In this document: piece by piece, positions 1 to 6,791 of the stretch
Numbering within the stretch: position 1 is the first letter of the stretch
How the letters are laid out: each line of letters begins with the position of its first letter
Assembly: GCA_033763655.1 (NCBI GenBank)
Contig: JANRKD010000018.1
Coordinates: forward strand, 1-39,688
Source of the DNA: QFOX01 sp033763655
GTDB taxonomy: Bacteria; Pseudomonadota; Alphaproteobacteria; Rickettsiales; UBA3002
DNA: 39,688 bases
Direction: 5' to 3'
The notes under the pieces: model-generated
What the model was told of the DNA's origin: nothing
Databases searched by the model: none
Seen by the model: the letters and a program-made list of their open reading frames with translations, nothing else
Translations under genes and position numbers: made by a program

Positions 1-120
1 GGTATCCCACGACAGAATTTTGGACTATTTTTGAAGGAGTGCGAGTGGCGTTTTAATAACCCCAATCCAAAAAGCCAATTAAAGCAGCTCAGACAATGGG
101 TTGATGAGAAGCTAACCTAG
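1..120 (+). CDS. IS1595-family transposase, C-terminal end (cut by window edge)
   Basis: Frame 1 is open from the first base to a TAG at 118-120. It reads as about 39 residues containing FGLFLKECEWRFN and ending in KQLRQWVDEKLT. The segment FLKECEWRFN is typical of the C-terminus of IS1595-family (ISXO2-like, DDE-type) transposases, which cut and paste their own element. Only the tail is in the window, so it cannot be judged whether the transposase is intact. Codon use is clearly more AT-rich than the downstream chromosomal genes, as expected for a mobile gene. A plausible IS terminal repeat overlaps and follows the stop codon. The family call rests on recognising the motif, not on a search. 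Confidence 0.78.
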   Translation, partial: GIPRQNFGLFLKECEWRFNNPNPKSQLKQLRQWVDEKLT

Positions 121-137
121 TTAGCTGGTACAGCCCC
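118..137. repeat. Putative right terminal inverted repeat of the IS1595-like element
   Basis: Directly after the transposase stop the sequence runs to CTGGTACAGCCCC. Its reverse complement begins GGGGCTGTACCAG, which resembles the ends of IS1016-type members of the IS1595 family. In these elements the transposase stop lies close to the terminal repeat, as here. The opposite end lies outside the window, so the repeat pair and the 8-bp target duplication expected after position 137 cannot be confirmed. Confidence 0.5.
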
Positions 138-315
138 TTTCGGTAAACCGAGCAATACGCGCCCCTGGGTCAAAGAGAGCTGACCGCCCGCCTTCGGCCC
201 CCACCCGCGCATCGCACGCACCGCCGCGCACGAATCGCTTGAAAAGCCGGCGGCGACACACTAGGCACTAGGCATAAGCACTAGGTATCAGGCACAAGGC
301 AGCCTGTCACGGTGT

Positions 316-390
316 GCCGGTTTAGCTCAGGGGTAGAGCAGCGGTTTTGTAAACCGAAGGTCGCGGGTTCAATTCCTGCAACCGGCACCA
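316..390 (+). tRNA. tRNA-Thr (anticodon TGT)
   Basis: A complete cloverleaf can be drawn. The acceptor arm GCCGGTT pairs with AACCGGC. The D-stem is GCTC/GAGC. The anticodon loop TTTGTAA carries anticodon TGT, which reads ACA threonine codons. The T-arm has the usual GGTTCAATTCC core, followed by an encoded CCA end at 388-390. The first pair of the anticodon stem (G27 with A43) is a mismatch. The gene lies between an IS end and an integrase-like remnant, the typical setting of a tRNA used as an attachment site by integrating elements. The opposite strand spells a well-known spurious peptide, so no protein is annotated there. Confidence 0.95.
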
Positions 391-399
391 TTACCTTAA

Positions 400-451
400 G
401 TATCAATGTGATACAGCCTATTTTCGCTGGTGAGACATACCAGTGAGACAT
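400..451. repeat. Inverted and direct repeats between tRNA-Thr and the integrase remnant
   Basis: GTATCA-ATG-TGATAC (400-414) is a perfect inverted repeat. Further on, GTGAGACAT occurs twice, at 430-438 and 443-451, 13 bases apart. CTGGT and ACCAG flank the first copy as an inverted pair. Iterated short sites between a tRNA end and an integrase start are usual for integrase or excisionase binding sites. That role here is inference. Confidence 0.4.
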
Positions 452-455
452 TTGT

Positions 456-530
456 ATGCACATCCCAAACGACCTGACCGCCTCGTGGCATGGCCTGTAT
501 TATTTTCGTTTTTCTATTCCCGTAATCACT
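456..530 (+). pseudogene. Remnant of tyrosine integrase N-terminus
   Basis: The frame starting at ATG 456 begins MHIPNDLTASWHGLYYFRFS and continues IPVIT. The pattern of a short polar start, then HGxYYFRxxIP, matches the N-terminus of many phage and island tyrosine recombinases. After about 25 codons the frame loses any integrase likeness. It becomes Arg/Gly-rich shadow sequence running into the next gene, so the catalytic domain is gone. It begins 66 bases after tRNA-Thr, where an integrase of a tRNA-targeting island would sit. The match is short and unverified by search; a chance resemblance is possible. Confidence 0.42.
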
Positions 531-594
531 GCACCGGCACCTCCCGTCGCGTTTTTCGGGTGGCGGGGCGGCGGCAATCTGGCATCATGGCGGC

Positions 595-1908
595 ATGGCC
601 ACGAATCTCTATCACCTGCTCGCCTTCCTGCCCGCCACCGAGGCCTGGGAGATGCCCCCCGCGCTGGAGGCGCTGGCACAGGCACTGGTCAGCAGCGGCA
701 AACTGCGCATCAACGCCGAGCATGAGCGCAATTTCGTGCGCTATGGCAGCGCCGTCAACGACCTCACATTCACTGCCCGCGAACTGACCGACCCGCAGCT
801 CGGTGACGCCACCCGTGCGCGCGTCGCCCGGCTGGTTGCCCCGGCGATGGGTGCGCAGGGCCTTGCCGATATCTGGGATCACCTGCGGCGCGAGCTGAAA
901 AAAGCCCGTGGCGTGGCCGCCGAAAAGGAGATCAAAGTAGCGCGGGTGCTGGTGCAATCGGCGCATCCGGCGGTGATTCACTTGCTGCTTAGCAGCGGCA
1001 CCGAGATTTTCGTTTCCTATTTCCACAATGTCGCCGACCTGATGGCGGTGCATGCATGGCAGACGCACGGCACATCAAGCGGCCTGCAAGCGACTGAGGG
1101 CGAGGGCACCGCCGTCTATGTTTCCGCAGGCGGCGACCCGTTTTTCGAGGGCACACAAAAAACCTATGCCACTGACGGTTTTCCGGCGCTGGCGCGTATG
1201 GTTGTCATTGCCGGGCAGGAGCTGGGGCATTTCGCCGATCTGCGGCGCAGTGCGGCAGGCATCACCGGCCGCCACTCGACCGACGCCCACCATAGCCGCC
1301 TGCGCGCCAACCCCATCGCGGCTGCCGGTCGTCTGGCCGATATGCGCCGCGTGGCGGAGTTGACGCACGCCTATCAGGCCGCCGGACTGGCGCGCCTGCG
1401 CCGTACCGAGACACGGCTGGCCTTTTACCATGCCCGCCTGCGTTATAGCCCCCCATGGCTACTGGCGCAGGTCTGGCGATTCACACGACAAGCACAGCTT
1501 ATACACAACTGCAAAAGGCAAAAACTACTGCATCACTTCAATACCTTACCAAGATTATACTTGGGCGATGCCATTGAGCAGTACCTCGCCGATATGGGCT
1601 TTAACCTCGCCCCGGATGCCGAGGTTTACCGCAACCCCGACCCGCTGGTCGAAGAAGCAATTGCGGTCATCGAGGCAGTGGCGCGCGTGCCGCAGCAGGA
1701 GCATAAATGGGGGCGCGCGGCAGTGCAGGCGGCGTGGCCGGAATTGCATCGTTTCTATTACGGCACGGTGATACCTGCCTGCGAAGCGGCGGCGCGCACG
1801 CACACCCCGGATTTTATAGGAAACAAAGACATTATTATCAATTCAATACAAAAGCTTGTAATTTCATTGCGCCGCCGGATTCGTCCCCGTCCCGCCTATT
1901 ACCCTTGA
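595..1908 (+). CDS. Conserved protein of unknown function, DUF2748-like
   Basis: A 437-residue soluble protein without signal peptide or membrane segment. It resembles the DUF2748 family known mainly from Rickettsiales, whose function is not established. The conserved core around residues 135-220 contains HNVADLMAVHAW and the segment GQELGHFADLRR (207-218). That segment looks like a zinc-protease HExxH helix with Gln in place of the first His, so peptidase activity should not be assumed. Two stretches (about 297-322 and 408-426) use AT-rich codons unlike the rest of the gene. No strong ribosome-binding site precedes the ATG. The start was chosen as the first Met leading into the conserved N-terminal helix. 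The following gene is 218 bases away, so it is probably transcribed alone. Confidence 0.62.
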   Translation: MATNLYHLLAFLPATEAWEMPPALEALAQALVSSGKLRINAEHERNFVRYGSAVNDLTFTARELTDPQLGDATRARVARLVAPAMGAQGLADIWDHLRRELKKARGVAAEKEIKVARVLVQSAHPAVIHLLLSSGTEIFVSYFHNVADLMAVHAWQTHGTSSGLQATEGEGTAVYVSAGGDPFFEGTQKTYATDGFPALARMVVIAGQELGHFADLRRSAAGITGRHSTDAHHSRLRANPIAAAGRLADMRRVAELTHAYQAAGLARLRRTETRLAFYHARLRYSPPWLLAQVWRFTRQAQLIHNCKRQKLLHHFNTLPRLYLGDAIEQYLADMGFNLAPDAEVYRNPDPLVEEAIAVIEAVARVPQQEHKWGRAAVQAAWPELHRFYYGTVIPACEAAARTHTPDFIGNKDIIINSIQKLVISLRRRIRPRPAYYP

Positions 1909-1925
1909 TGGGATTTTACTTCCTC

Positions 1926-1954
1926 CACGTCACATTCCCGCGCAGGCGGAAATC
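1926..1954. repeat. Degenerate intergenic palindrome
   Basis: ATTCCCGCGCAGGCGGAAAT resembles the very common bacterial intergenic palindrome of the CATTCCCGCGCAGGCGGGAATC type, with one arm decayed. A second imperfect hairpin, GGCGAGC...GCGTCGCC, follows near 1985-2010. Nothing else recognisable lies in the 218 bases between the two genes. Confidence 0.35.
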
Positions 1955-2126
1955 TTAACGTTCTTCGGCAATGAATAAAGGGATGGCGAGCAAGCTGCGC
2001 TGCGTCGCCTTCTATAGCGTCCGCTGGCTGGAGAATCGCCCGGGATCCTTAAAATAAGCGCTCCATTGTCATGAAACCGTCATCAAAACAGGGTAGGATG
2101 AACAGTGAAGGAGTCCTGAAAGGATT

Positions 2127-3653
2127 ATGGAAGAAACTGCCGAACAACTACAAGCCAAGGCCAACGCCGCAAAAGCGCGCGAGGACAAGGAAAATGAAGA
2201 GCGCAGCAAAGGCCTGTTGGAATTTATCAAGGGCCTGCTGCCTGAGTTCAGTTTCTTTAACCTCCTTCTTTTTGGCCTCGTGTTGACGGGCGCCTATTTC
2301 CTCGGGCGCACCGAGGATGGCAAGAAATTGCTTGGCCAGATGTTTGACCCGGAAACGGTCGATCACTTCTTTGCTAAAGGCGATGAAATGCTTCTCGGCC
2401 TGGCAAGCGCCGTGGGCATCAATGTTGACATCAGCAAAACGCTTGAGGCCATGCCGCTTGATCAGGTGCGCCGGAAGCTGACCGAGAAGCAATTGCCCGC
2501 CGAGTTCATCGCCATTCTCGCTAAAGATGAATCAACATGGAAAGCCGTGGTGCAAACCGTGCGCGCGGCCAATGGCGGCCAGTTCGGCCTGGCCGACCTG
2601 ACCAACGAAAAAACCCTCCTTGGTCTGGCTTACCAGCAACCGCATCTGGTGCGCGCCCTGCTCACCTCCGCCCTTAAAGCCGATACGGCAAGCACAGGCG
2701 AGATGGGCGATAAAATCAAGACCACGCTATTGAACCTTATCGCCAGCGAACGTTTCGATGTCATGCTTGCGCCAGCCCATCGCGCCGCCACCTTCAAAAT
2801 GATTCAAGACATCTGGCCCGAAAAGGCGCCCATTCCGGCGGACATGCTTACCACGCTTATGGCAAAAAATATTGGCGAGGACGGCAAGCCCACCCCCGCC
2901 CTGCGCAACCTGCCGGCGGCGTATGTCCGGGGCGATTTCCAAGCGCTCTTTGTTGCGTTTACCGACAGCGCCGGAAATCCCTCCCTCGCCAAAGCGGTGG
3001 ATGCGTTGCTCAGCGCCGATACGCGCGCGCTCATCCGTCGCGTGGGTACGGGCAACATTGCCGCACTGGCGGGCAATACCATGCCGCTGCTCAGCGAGAA
3101 AAACCTTGAAGCCCTACTCGCCTTCGGTGATGCCATCGATGCTGAAGTTGCCAATAAAGGCGCCAACCGCCCCCACGCCCAGGCGGTGGTGACAGCGCTG
3201 GCCAATATCGCGGGCGGCACCGACCTGCCCCAAACACTCGATGGACTCACTGCTGAGCAGATATCGGGCTTCTTTGCCGTACCGAGCAATCAGGAAGCCA
3301 TGGCCGCGCTGCTTAAAAACATCGATACCGCCACCCTGCCCGCGCCTGCCCGGAAGCAATTAACCACCCTCAGCAAGAATTGGGGCAACGCCGATGCGGG
3401 GGTTGCGGAAGTGCTGGCCAGTAGGCCCGATGTTGCATTTATCCTAAATGGCCTGCGGGGCAGACTTACGGACATTGAAGATTTTGCCAATCGCAGCGCG
3501 GATTTACTTGGCCTTCCGCTTGCCACGAAATTAAGTGTTGCTGCATACTTTGCCGATGCTAAAAAAATCCGCGAAAACAGCGACGTTGTTGCGGCGGTCA
3601 TGCAAACAGCGCTGCCGTCGCACCCGGCGACCGTAGCAGTCGCCAGTCGCTAA
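2127..3653 (+). CDS. Single-pass membrane-anchored protein of unknown function
   Basis: A 508-residue protein I do not recognise. Residues 1-35 are highly charged (Glu, Lys, Ala), followed by one hydrophobic segment at about 42-60 (LLLFGLVLTGAYFLG). The rest is a long alpha-helical region rich in Ala and Leu, with repeated short helix-turn units such as ALLSADTRALI and ALLAFGDAID. No signal peptidase site is visible, so the protein is probably anchored in the inner membrane with a large domain on one side. The helical-solenoid look of the C-terminal 400 residues suggests a binding or scaffold role, but that is only inference. The start has a good ribosome-binding site (AAGGA, 5 bases before the ATG). 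The next gene, a flagellin, has its own promoter. Confidence 0.7.
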   Translation: MEETAEQLQAKANAAKAREDKENEERSKGLLEFIKGLLPEFSFFNLLLFGLVLTGAYFLGRTEDGKKLLGQMFDPETVDHFFAKGDEMLLGLASAVGINVDISKTLEAMPLDQVRRKLTEKQLPAEFIAILAKDESTWKAVVQTVRAANGGQFGLADLTNEKTLLGLAYQQPHLVRALLTSALKADTASTGEMGDKIKTTLLNLIASERFDVMLAPAHRAATFKMIQDIWPEKAPIPADMLTTLMAKNIGEDGKPTPALRNLPAAYVRGDFQALFVAFTDSAGNPSLAKAVDALLSADTRALIRRVGTGNIAALAGNTMPLLSEKNLEALLAFGDAIDAEVANKGANRPHAQAVVTALANIAGGTDLPQTLDGLTAEQISGFFAVPSNQEAMAALLKNIDTATLPAPARKQLTTLSKNWGNADAGVAEVLASRPDVAFILNGLRGRLTDIEDFANRSADLLGLPLATKLSVAAYFADAKKIRENSDVVAAVMQTALPSHPATVAVASR

Positions 3654-3674
3654 GCAGCCTTTCGGCCTTACGCG

Positions 3675-3703
3675 TTGAATCTCCCGCATTTTTATGCTAT
3701 GCT
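3675..3703 (+). promoter_or_regulatory. Predicted sigma-70 promoter for the flagellin gene
   Basis: TTGAAT (3675-3680) and TATGCT (3698-3703) are separated by exactly 17 bases. Transcription would start near 3710, giving a leader of a little over 100 nucleotides before the flagellin start. No sigma-54 motif was noticed. Confidence 0.4.
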
Positions 3704-3720
3704 GCCCTTGTCCCATATAG

Positions 3721-3800
3721 GGTAGGGCGTCCCGAGGTAGGGGTCGCCGTCGCGACAGGTAGGAGCAGCATGTAGGCCGACGTTCGTCAGGTAGAGGGCG
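3721..3800 (+). other. Flagellin mRNA leader with repeated GGTAGG motifs
   Basis: Between the predicted promoter and the flagellin start, a GGTAGG-like word recurs at about 3721, 3736, 3758, 3771 and 3790 (GGTAGGG, GGTAGGGG, GGTAGGAG, TGTAGG, GGTAGAGG). Spacing is 13-22 bases. Each copy resembles a ribosome-binding site but none is followed by a reading frame. The leader of flagellin mRNA is a known control point in alphaproteobacteria (FlbT in Caulobacter), so a translational control role is plausible but inferred. Confidence 0.4.
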
Positions 3801-3825
3801 TTCCTCGGAATCCATGAGGCTTGCT

Positions 3826-4656
3826 ATGGCCCTCGTTGGCCTGAGCGAAGCACGCGCTTTTCCGGCACTCGCGGCGTTTGCACGCAGCCGCGAGGCGATT
3901 GCCGCGTCCGGTATGCGGATTGAAACCGGCACGCGCTTTCGCACTGTCGGCGAGGATGTGGCCAATGTCACCAGCGCCGCGCGGCTCACGGCGCAGACCA
4001 CCACATTGCGCAGCGCACTGACCAACGGCGCGAGCGCTACCAGCCTGCTGCAGGTCGCGCGCGAAGGCCTCGACCGGATTCGCACCATCCTCGAAACGCT
4101 GGAAACGCTCACCACCACCGCCCAGCAAACAGGGCTGACCACCCGCGATTACGCAACGCTTGATGCTCAATTTCAAAGCGCGCAGGCGGGCATCGATGCG
4201 ATTGCCACCACCACCCGCTATAACGGCGCGTTATTGCTCGACGGCACCGCCAGTGGCGCAGGCGCACCGGTCTTCCAGCTGGGTTATCCGGCGGGCAGCA
4301 CCGTCACCGTCGCTATCCCCGATATTACATCGGCCAGCCTGTTTCCCGCGCCGGTCGCCATCAGCGACGCTGCCAGTGCCCTCACCGCCGCCACCAGCGT
4401 TGCCACGGCACTCGGTGCGATTGATACGGCCATGGCCGCGATTGAAGCCAGTCAGGTGCAGATCGACACCGCCGAAGCCGTGACGCGGCGCGCGGTTTTT
4501 CATATTACCGAAGCGGCAGAAAGCCTGATTGGCACCGACATCGCCGCCGACACCGCTTCGCGGGCGCGCACCAGCCTGCAACAACAGACCGCCGCCGCAC
4601 TCATCGCCCAGAGCATCGGCCTGAACAGCAGCCTGCTCAGCCTCGTAGAGGGATAG
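3826..4656 (+). CDS. Short flagellin-like protein
   Basis: About 276 residues with the two-ended flagellin pattern. The N-terminal part has SGMRIETGTRF, then SAARLTAQTTTLRSALTNGA, then SLLQVAREGLDRIRTILETL and RYNGALLLDG. The C-terminal coiled helix ends IAQSIGLNSSLLSLVEG. The variable middle is very short, so the filament surface would be minimal. No other flagellar gene is in the window. The Met at 3826 is preferred because GAGG lies six bases upstream and the protein then begins MAL like many flagellins; an in-frame Met at 3814 is the alternative. The 3' end overlaps the convergent FTR1 gene by 20 bases. It could also be a hook-associated FlgL-like protein, but the size and ends favour flagellin. 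Confidence 0.8.
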   Translation: MALVGLSEARAFPALAAFARSREAIAASGMRIETGTRFRTVGEDVANVTSAARLTAQTTTLRSALTNGASATSLLQVAREGLDRIRTILETLETLTTTAQQTGLTTRDYATLDAQFQSAQAGIDAIATTTRYNGALLLDGTASGAGAPVFQLGYPAGSTVTVAIPDITSASLFPAPVAISDAASALTAATSVATALGAIDTAMAAIEASQVQIDTAEAVTRRAVFHITEAAESLIGTDIAADTASRARTSLQQQTAAALIAQSIGLNSSLLSLVEG

Positions 4657-5476
4657 CGGTCGCGGCGGGCCGGGGCGTATGCCCGAACAGGCGCATCAGC
4701 GTAAAAATCACCAGCAAGGTCGTCACATAGACCGCCAGCTGCATGCCCGTCGGGCGATCGGTGTAGCCCACCAGCGTATGCAGGGTTTTACCCAGCACGC
4801 TGCTGCTCTCGATGAAGGCGGAACTGTTCCAGACCACGTCGCTCAGCGCGGTGATGATTTGCGCCTGTTCGAGTAGGGCCGCTGCCTGCGCCGCCATGCC
4901 CGCCGCCAGCAGCGCAATCAGCGCGCCCGTCACGGCGAATAGCCGCCGCATCGGCACGCGCAGCAGGCCGAGATACATCAGCACCCCGAGCGCGCCGCCA
5001 AGCAGCACGCCGAGCACGCCACCCAGCGCCACCGAAGCCACCGGCTGCTGGCCGGAAATAAGGATGCCGTAGAGGAACAGCACCACTTCCGAACCCTCAC
5101 GCAGCACCGCGATGCCGACAACCACCGCCAGCGCCGCCAGCGAGCGGCCCCCGGCGGCGACCGCGCTGCCGACATCTTTTACATGCGCTGCCAGCTCACG
5201 GCCATGCCGCGCCATCCAGACATTGTGCCAGGTAAGCATGGCGACGGCGAGGCCGAGAATGCCGACATTGAACAGCTCCTGACCGATGCCCTCCATGGCA
5301 GCGCTGATCGCCCCCGCGAAGGCGGCGACAAGGCAGGCGCCGAACAGCCCGGCCACTACGCCATAGCTGACCCAGGCGCCCCGACGCGCCACGCCGCGCG
5401 TCGCGCTCATGACGATGCCGATAATCAGCCCGGCCTCAATCATTTCACGAAAGACAATAATCAGCGTCGCAAGCAT
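4637..5476 (-). CDS. FTR1-family iron permease (EfeU/FtrC-like)
   Basis: A 279-residue inner-membrane protein with about seven hydrophobic segments. It carries the two diagnostic REXXE motifs: REMIE at residues 10-14 and REGSE at 126-130. In the FTR1/EfeU family these Glu-rich motifs bind ferric iron on its way through the membrane. It is the last gene of a leftward operon, 11 bases after the outer-membrane-type gene, with AAGGGA seven bases before its ATG. Upstream lies a cupredoxin-like periplasmic protein. The set resembles Brucella FtrABCD and Campylobacter P19/Ftr1 systems, but the P19-type protein and the polyferredoxin are not in the window. Iron-responsive control is expected from the Fur-like boxes at 6663-6705. 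Confidence 0.9.
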   Translation of the reverse strand: MLATLIIVFREMIEAGLIIGIVMSATRGVARRGAWVSYGVVAGLFGACLVAAFAGAISAAMEGIGQELFNVGILGLAVAMLTWHNVWMARHGRELAAHVKDVGSAVAAGGRSLAALAVVVGIAVLREGSEVVLFLYGILISGQQPVASVALGGVLGVLLGGALGVLMYLGLLRVPMRRLFAVTGALIALLAAGMAAQAAALLEQAQIITALSDVVWNSSAFIESSSVLGKTLHTLVGYTDRPTGMQLAVYVTTLLVIFTLMRLFGHTPRPAATAIPLRG

Positions 5477-5487
5477 GGCGCGTTCCC

Positions 5488-6249
5488 TTAAAAATGCAGT
5501 TCGTATTCGAGATGCAGCAGCGCGTCGCCATCGGGCGCGGCATCCGAAACCCCGACGAGGTAGCCGACGCGGTATTTCAGCGAATCGGCCTTATCGGTCA
5601 GGTTGAGGGGGATCTTTCCGTAGGCCGCCGGGCCGATAGCGTGCTTCTGCTCGTTGAAGCTGCCGGTATGTTTCAGCTCGCCAAAGTCGCTGCTGATTTC
5701 AAACCCCGGCTCGAAAGTTTGAGTGTGGCGGTAGCGGCTGCTCCAGAGCAATTTACCTTCGAGGGATGCCCGTGGCCCGCCCCCTACCTCTTTTTCCGCT
5801 TTCGCGTTCAGCAGGTGCGAGGTGCGGCCAATTTCTTTGGCCAGCAACAGCCGGGCTTCCATCTTGTCGGCCTCATCGCTTTCGGGCGTCCATTCGTAGG
5901 CAAGTGACGCCCCGGCATCGACCCAGTATTCGCCGCGATCGGTGAACTGGAAGATATTTTCCCATTCCACATCGCTGAACTGGAAATTATCCTGCGAGGG
6001 CTTGCTGAATTTCCCGTAAACTTCGGTGAACCAGTAATCCGTGACGCCATAGCCCACAGCAAACTGGTGCTTTTGCGCGTTATCTTTGCTGTCGTTATTA
6101 TCGTTGCTGACGCTACCGAAATATTCCAGCTCCAGCTCGCCTTTGGTCACATACGGTGCGTAGATTTTGTCGGCGGCATAGGCATGGCTGACGGTGCTGC
6201 ACACGGCGGCCAGCAGGGCCGCGCGGCGGAAATTAAAAAAACGATTCAT
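5488..6249 (-). CDS. Probable outer-membrane beta-barrel protein of the iron operon
   Basis: A 253-residue protein with a clear signal peptide (RRAALLAAVCSTVSHAYA, cleavage after about residue 25). The mature part is made of alternating strands rich in Tyr, Phe, Trp and charged residues, such as GELELEYFGSV, HQFAVGYGVTDYWFTEVYGKF and GEYWVDAGASLAYEW. It ends with aromatic Phe (LEYELHF), the usual signal for insertion of outer-membrane barrels. I do not recognise a named family. Its place between the cupredoxin-like gene and the FTR1 permease, with short gaps, suggests it passes or captures iron or an iron chelate at the outer membrane. That is inference. No TonB box was noticed and it is far smaller than TonB-dependent receptors. 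Confidence 0.72.
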   Translation of the reverse strand: MNRFFNFRRAALLAAVCSTVSHAYAADKIYAPYVTKGELELEYFGSVSNDNNDSKDNAQKHQFAVGYGVTDYWFTEVYGKFSKPSQDNFQFSDVEWENIFQFTDRGEYWVDAGASLAYEWTPESDEADKMEARLLLAKEIGRTSHLLNAKAEKEVGGGPRASLEGKLLWSSRYRHTQTFEPGFEISSDFGELKHTGSFNEQKHAIGPAAYGKIPLNLTDKADSLKYRVGYLVGVSDAAPDGDALLHLEYELHF

Positions 6250-6304
6250 ACAAACAGCTTTCTATAGAGACAATCGAGGTTAAATATCTGAAGCAGCGTC
6301 ATGG

Positions 6305-6634
6305 CTATTTCGCCGTGATGGTGCCTTTGGCTTTATCGGCGTTGAATTCGTCGAAATAACGATAGGTGCCGGCATCGAGCGGGCCAACGAAAATCTTTAT
6401 CTGGCCACCGGCGCTGATGATTTTTTCGCGGTTCAGGTCGTAGCTTTCAAACTCGGCAGCGCGACTGTCGGCGTTTTTCACCGTGATGGCGACTTTCTCG
6501 CCCGCCGGCACTTCCAGGTTCGCCGGGGTGAATTGCTGATTCTGGAGGGTAATCGTATAATCCGCCGCGTGGGCGAGCGGTGCGGCAGCCAGCACCATGG
6601 CCATAGCACGAAGCACTGTATTTTTTATCAACAT
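6305..6634 (-). CDS. Periplasmic cupredoxin-like protein (FtrB/EfeO-Cup-like)
   Basis: A 109-residue protein with signal peptide (cleavage AHA|ADY after residue 23) followed by one small cupredoxin-like domain. Residues 35-95 include FTPANLEVPAGEKVAITVKN, then EFES and DAGTYRYFDEF. The usual copper ligands (Cys, two His) are missing and acidic residues sit at the likely metal site. This matches the iron-linked cupredoxin domains that accompany FTR1 permeases rather than electron-carrying blue copper proteins. The start at 6634 is chosen because GGGAG lies seven bases upstream and the product begins with a proper signal peptide; a longer frame reaching 6718 would run through the promoter and Fur-like boxes. 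It is the first gene of the operon. Confidence 0.85.
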   Translation of the reverse strand: MLIKNTVLRAMAMVLAAAPLAHAADYTITLQNQQFTPANLEVPAGEKVAITVKNADSRAAEFESYDLNREKIISAGGQIKIFVGPLDAGTYRYFDEFNADKAKGTITAK

Positions 6635-6662
6635 AATAACTCCCATGTCGGCGTCCAATGAA

Positions 6663-6677
6663 TGAGAACTATTCTCA
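6663..6677 (-). promoter_or_regulatory. Fur-like box 1
   Basis: TGAGAACTATTCTCA is a near-perfect palindrome of the Fur/PerR type (TGAGAATnATTCTCA; one base off). It lies just downstream of the predicted start of transcription and about 29 bases before the cupredoxin-like gene. Iron-loaded Fur bound here would block the FTR1 operon. Confidence 0.72.
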
Positions 6678-6689
6678 TCCGTTACGACA

Positions 6690-6718
6690 CTGATAATCAT
6701 TCGCAATGGCGCTGTCAA
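6690..6718 (-). promoter_or_regulatory. Predicted promoter of the FTR1 iron operon
   Basis: Read leftward, a consensus TTGACA (-35, 6718-6713) is followed after 17 bases by TATCAG (-10, 6695-6690). Both Fur-like boxes overlap or directly follow it, the arrangement expected of an iron-repressed promoter. Confidence 0.65.
6691..6705 (-). promoter_or_regulatory. Fur-like box 2 overlapping the -10 region
   Basis: TGATAATCATTCGCA matches the classic Fur 7-1-7 consensus TGATAATnATTATCA at 12 of 14 fixed positions. It begins 28 bases from the start of box 1 and covers the predicted -10 element and part of the spacer. Confidence 0.65.
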
Positions 6719-6727
6719 GCAACTTTT

Positions 6728-6760
6728 ATAGGTGTTTGCATTCTAAAGTCAGACACCTAT
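6728..6760. repeat. Inverted repeat between phosphohexomutase gene and iron operon
   Basis: ATAGGTGT (6728-6735) and ACACCTAT (6753-6760) form perfect 8-base arms around a 17-base spacer. There is no T-run on the leftward strand, so it is not a standard terminator. It could end the upstream transcript in another way or be a protein-binding site. Confidence 0.4.
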
Positions 6761-6791
6761 ACGAAGGTGGGCAAAGGCCATCGGAATGGCG

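Noticed and set aside
281..463. Leftward 60-residue frame containing VAGIEPATFGLQNRCSTPEL
   Set aside because: It is antisense to tRNA-Thr. This peptide is a well-known false protein found in databases wherever such tRNAs are translated backwards.
6728..6760. Rho-independent terminator after the phosphohexomutase gene
   Set aside because: The arms are good but the spacer is 17 bases and no T-run follows on the transcribed strand. Kept only as an inverted repeat.
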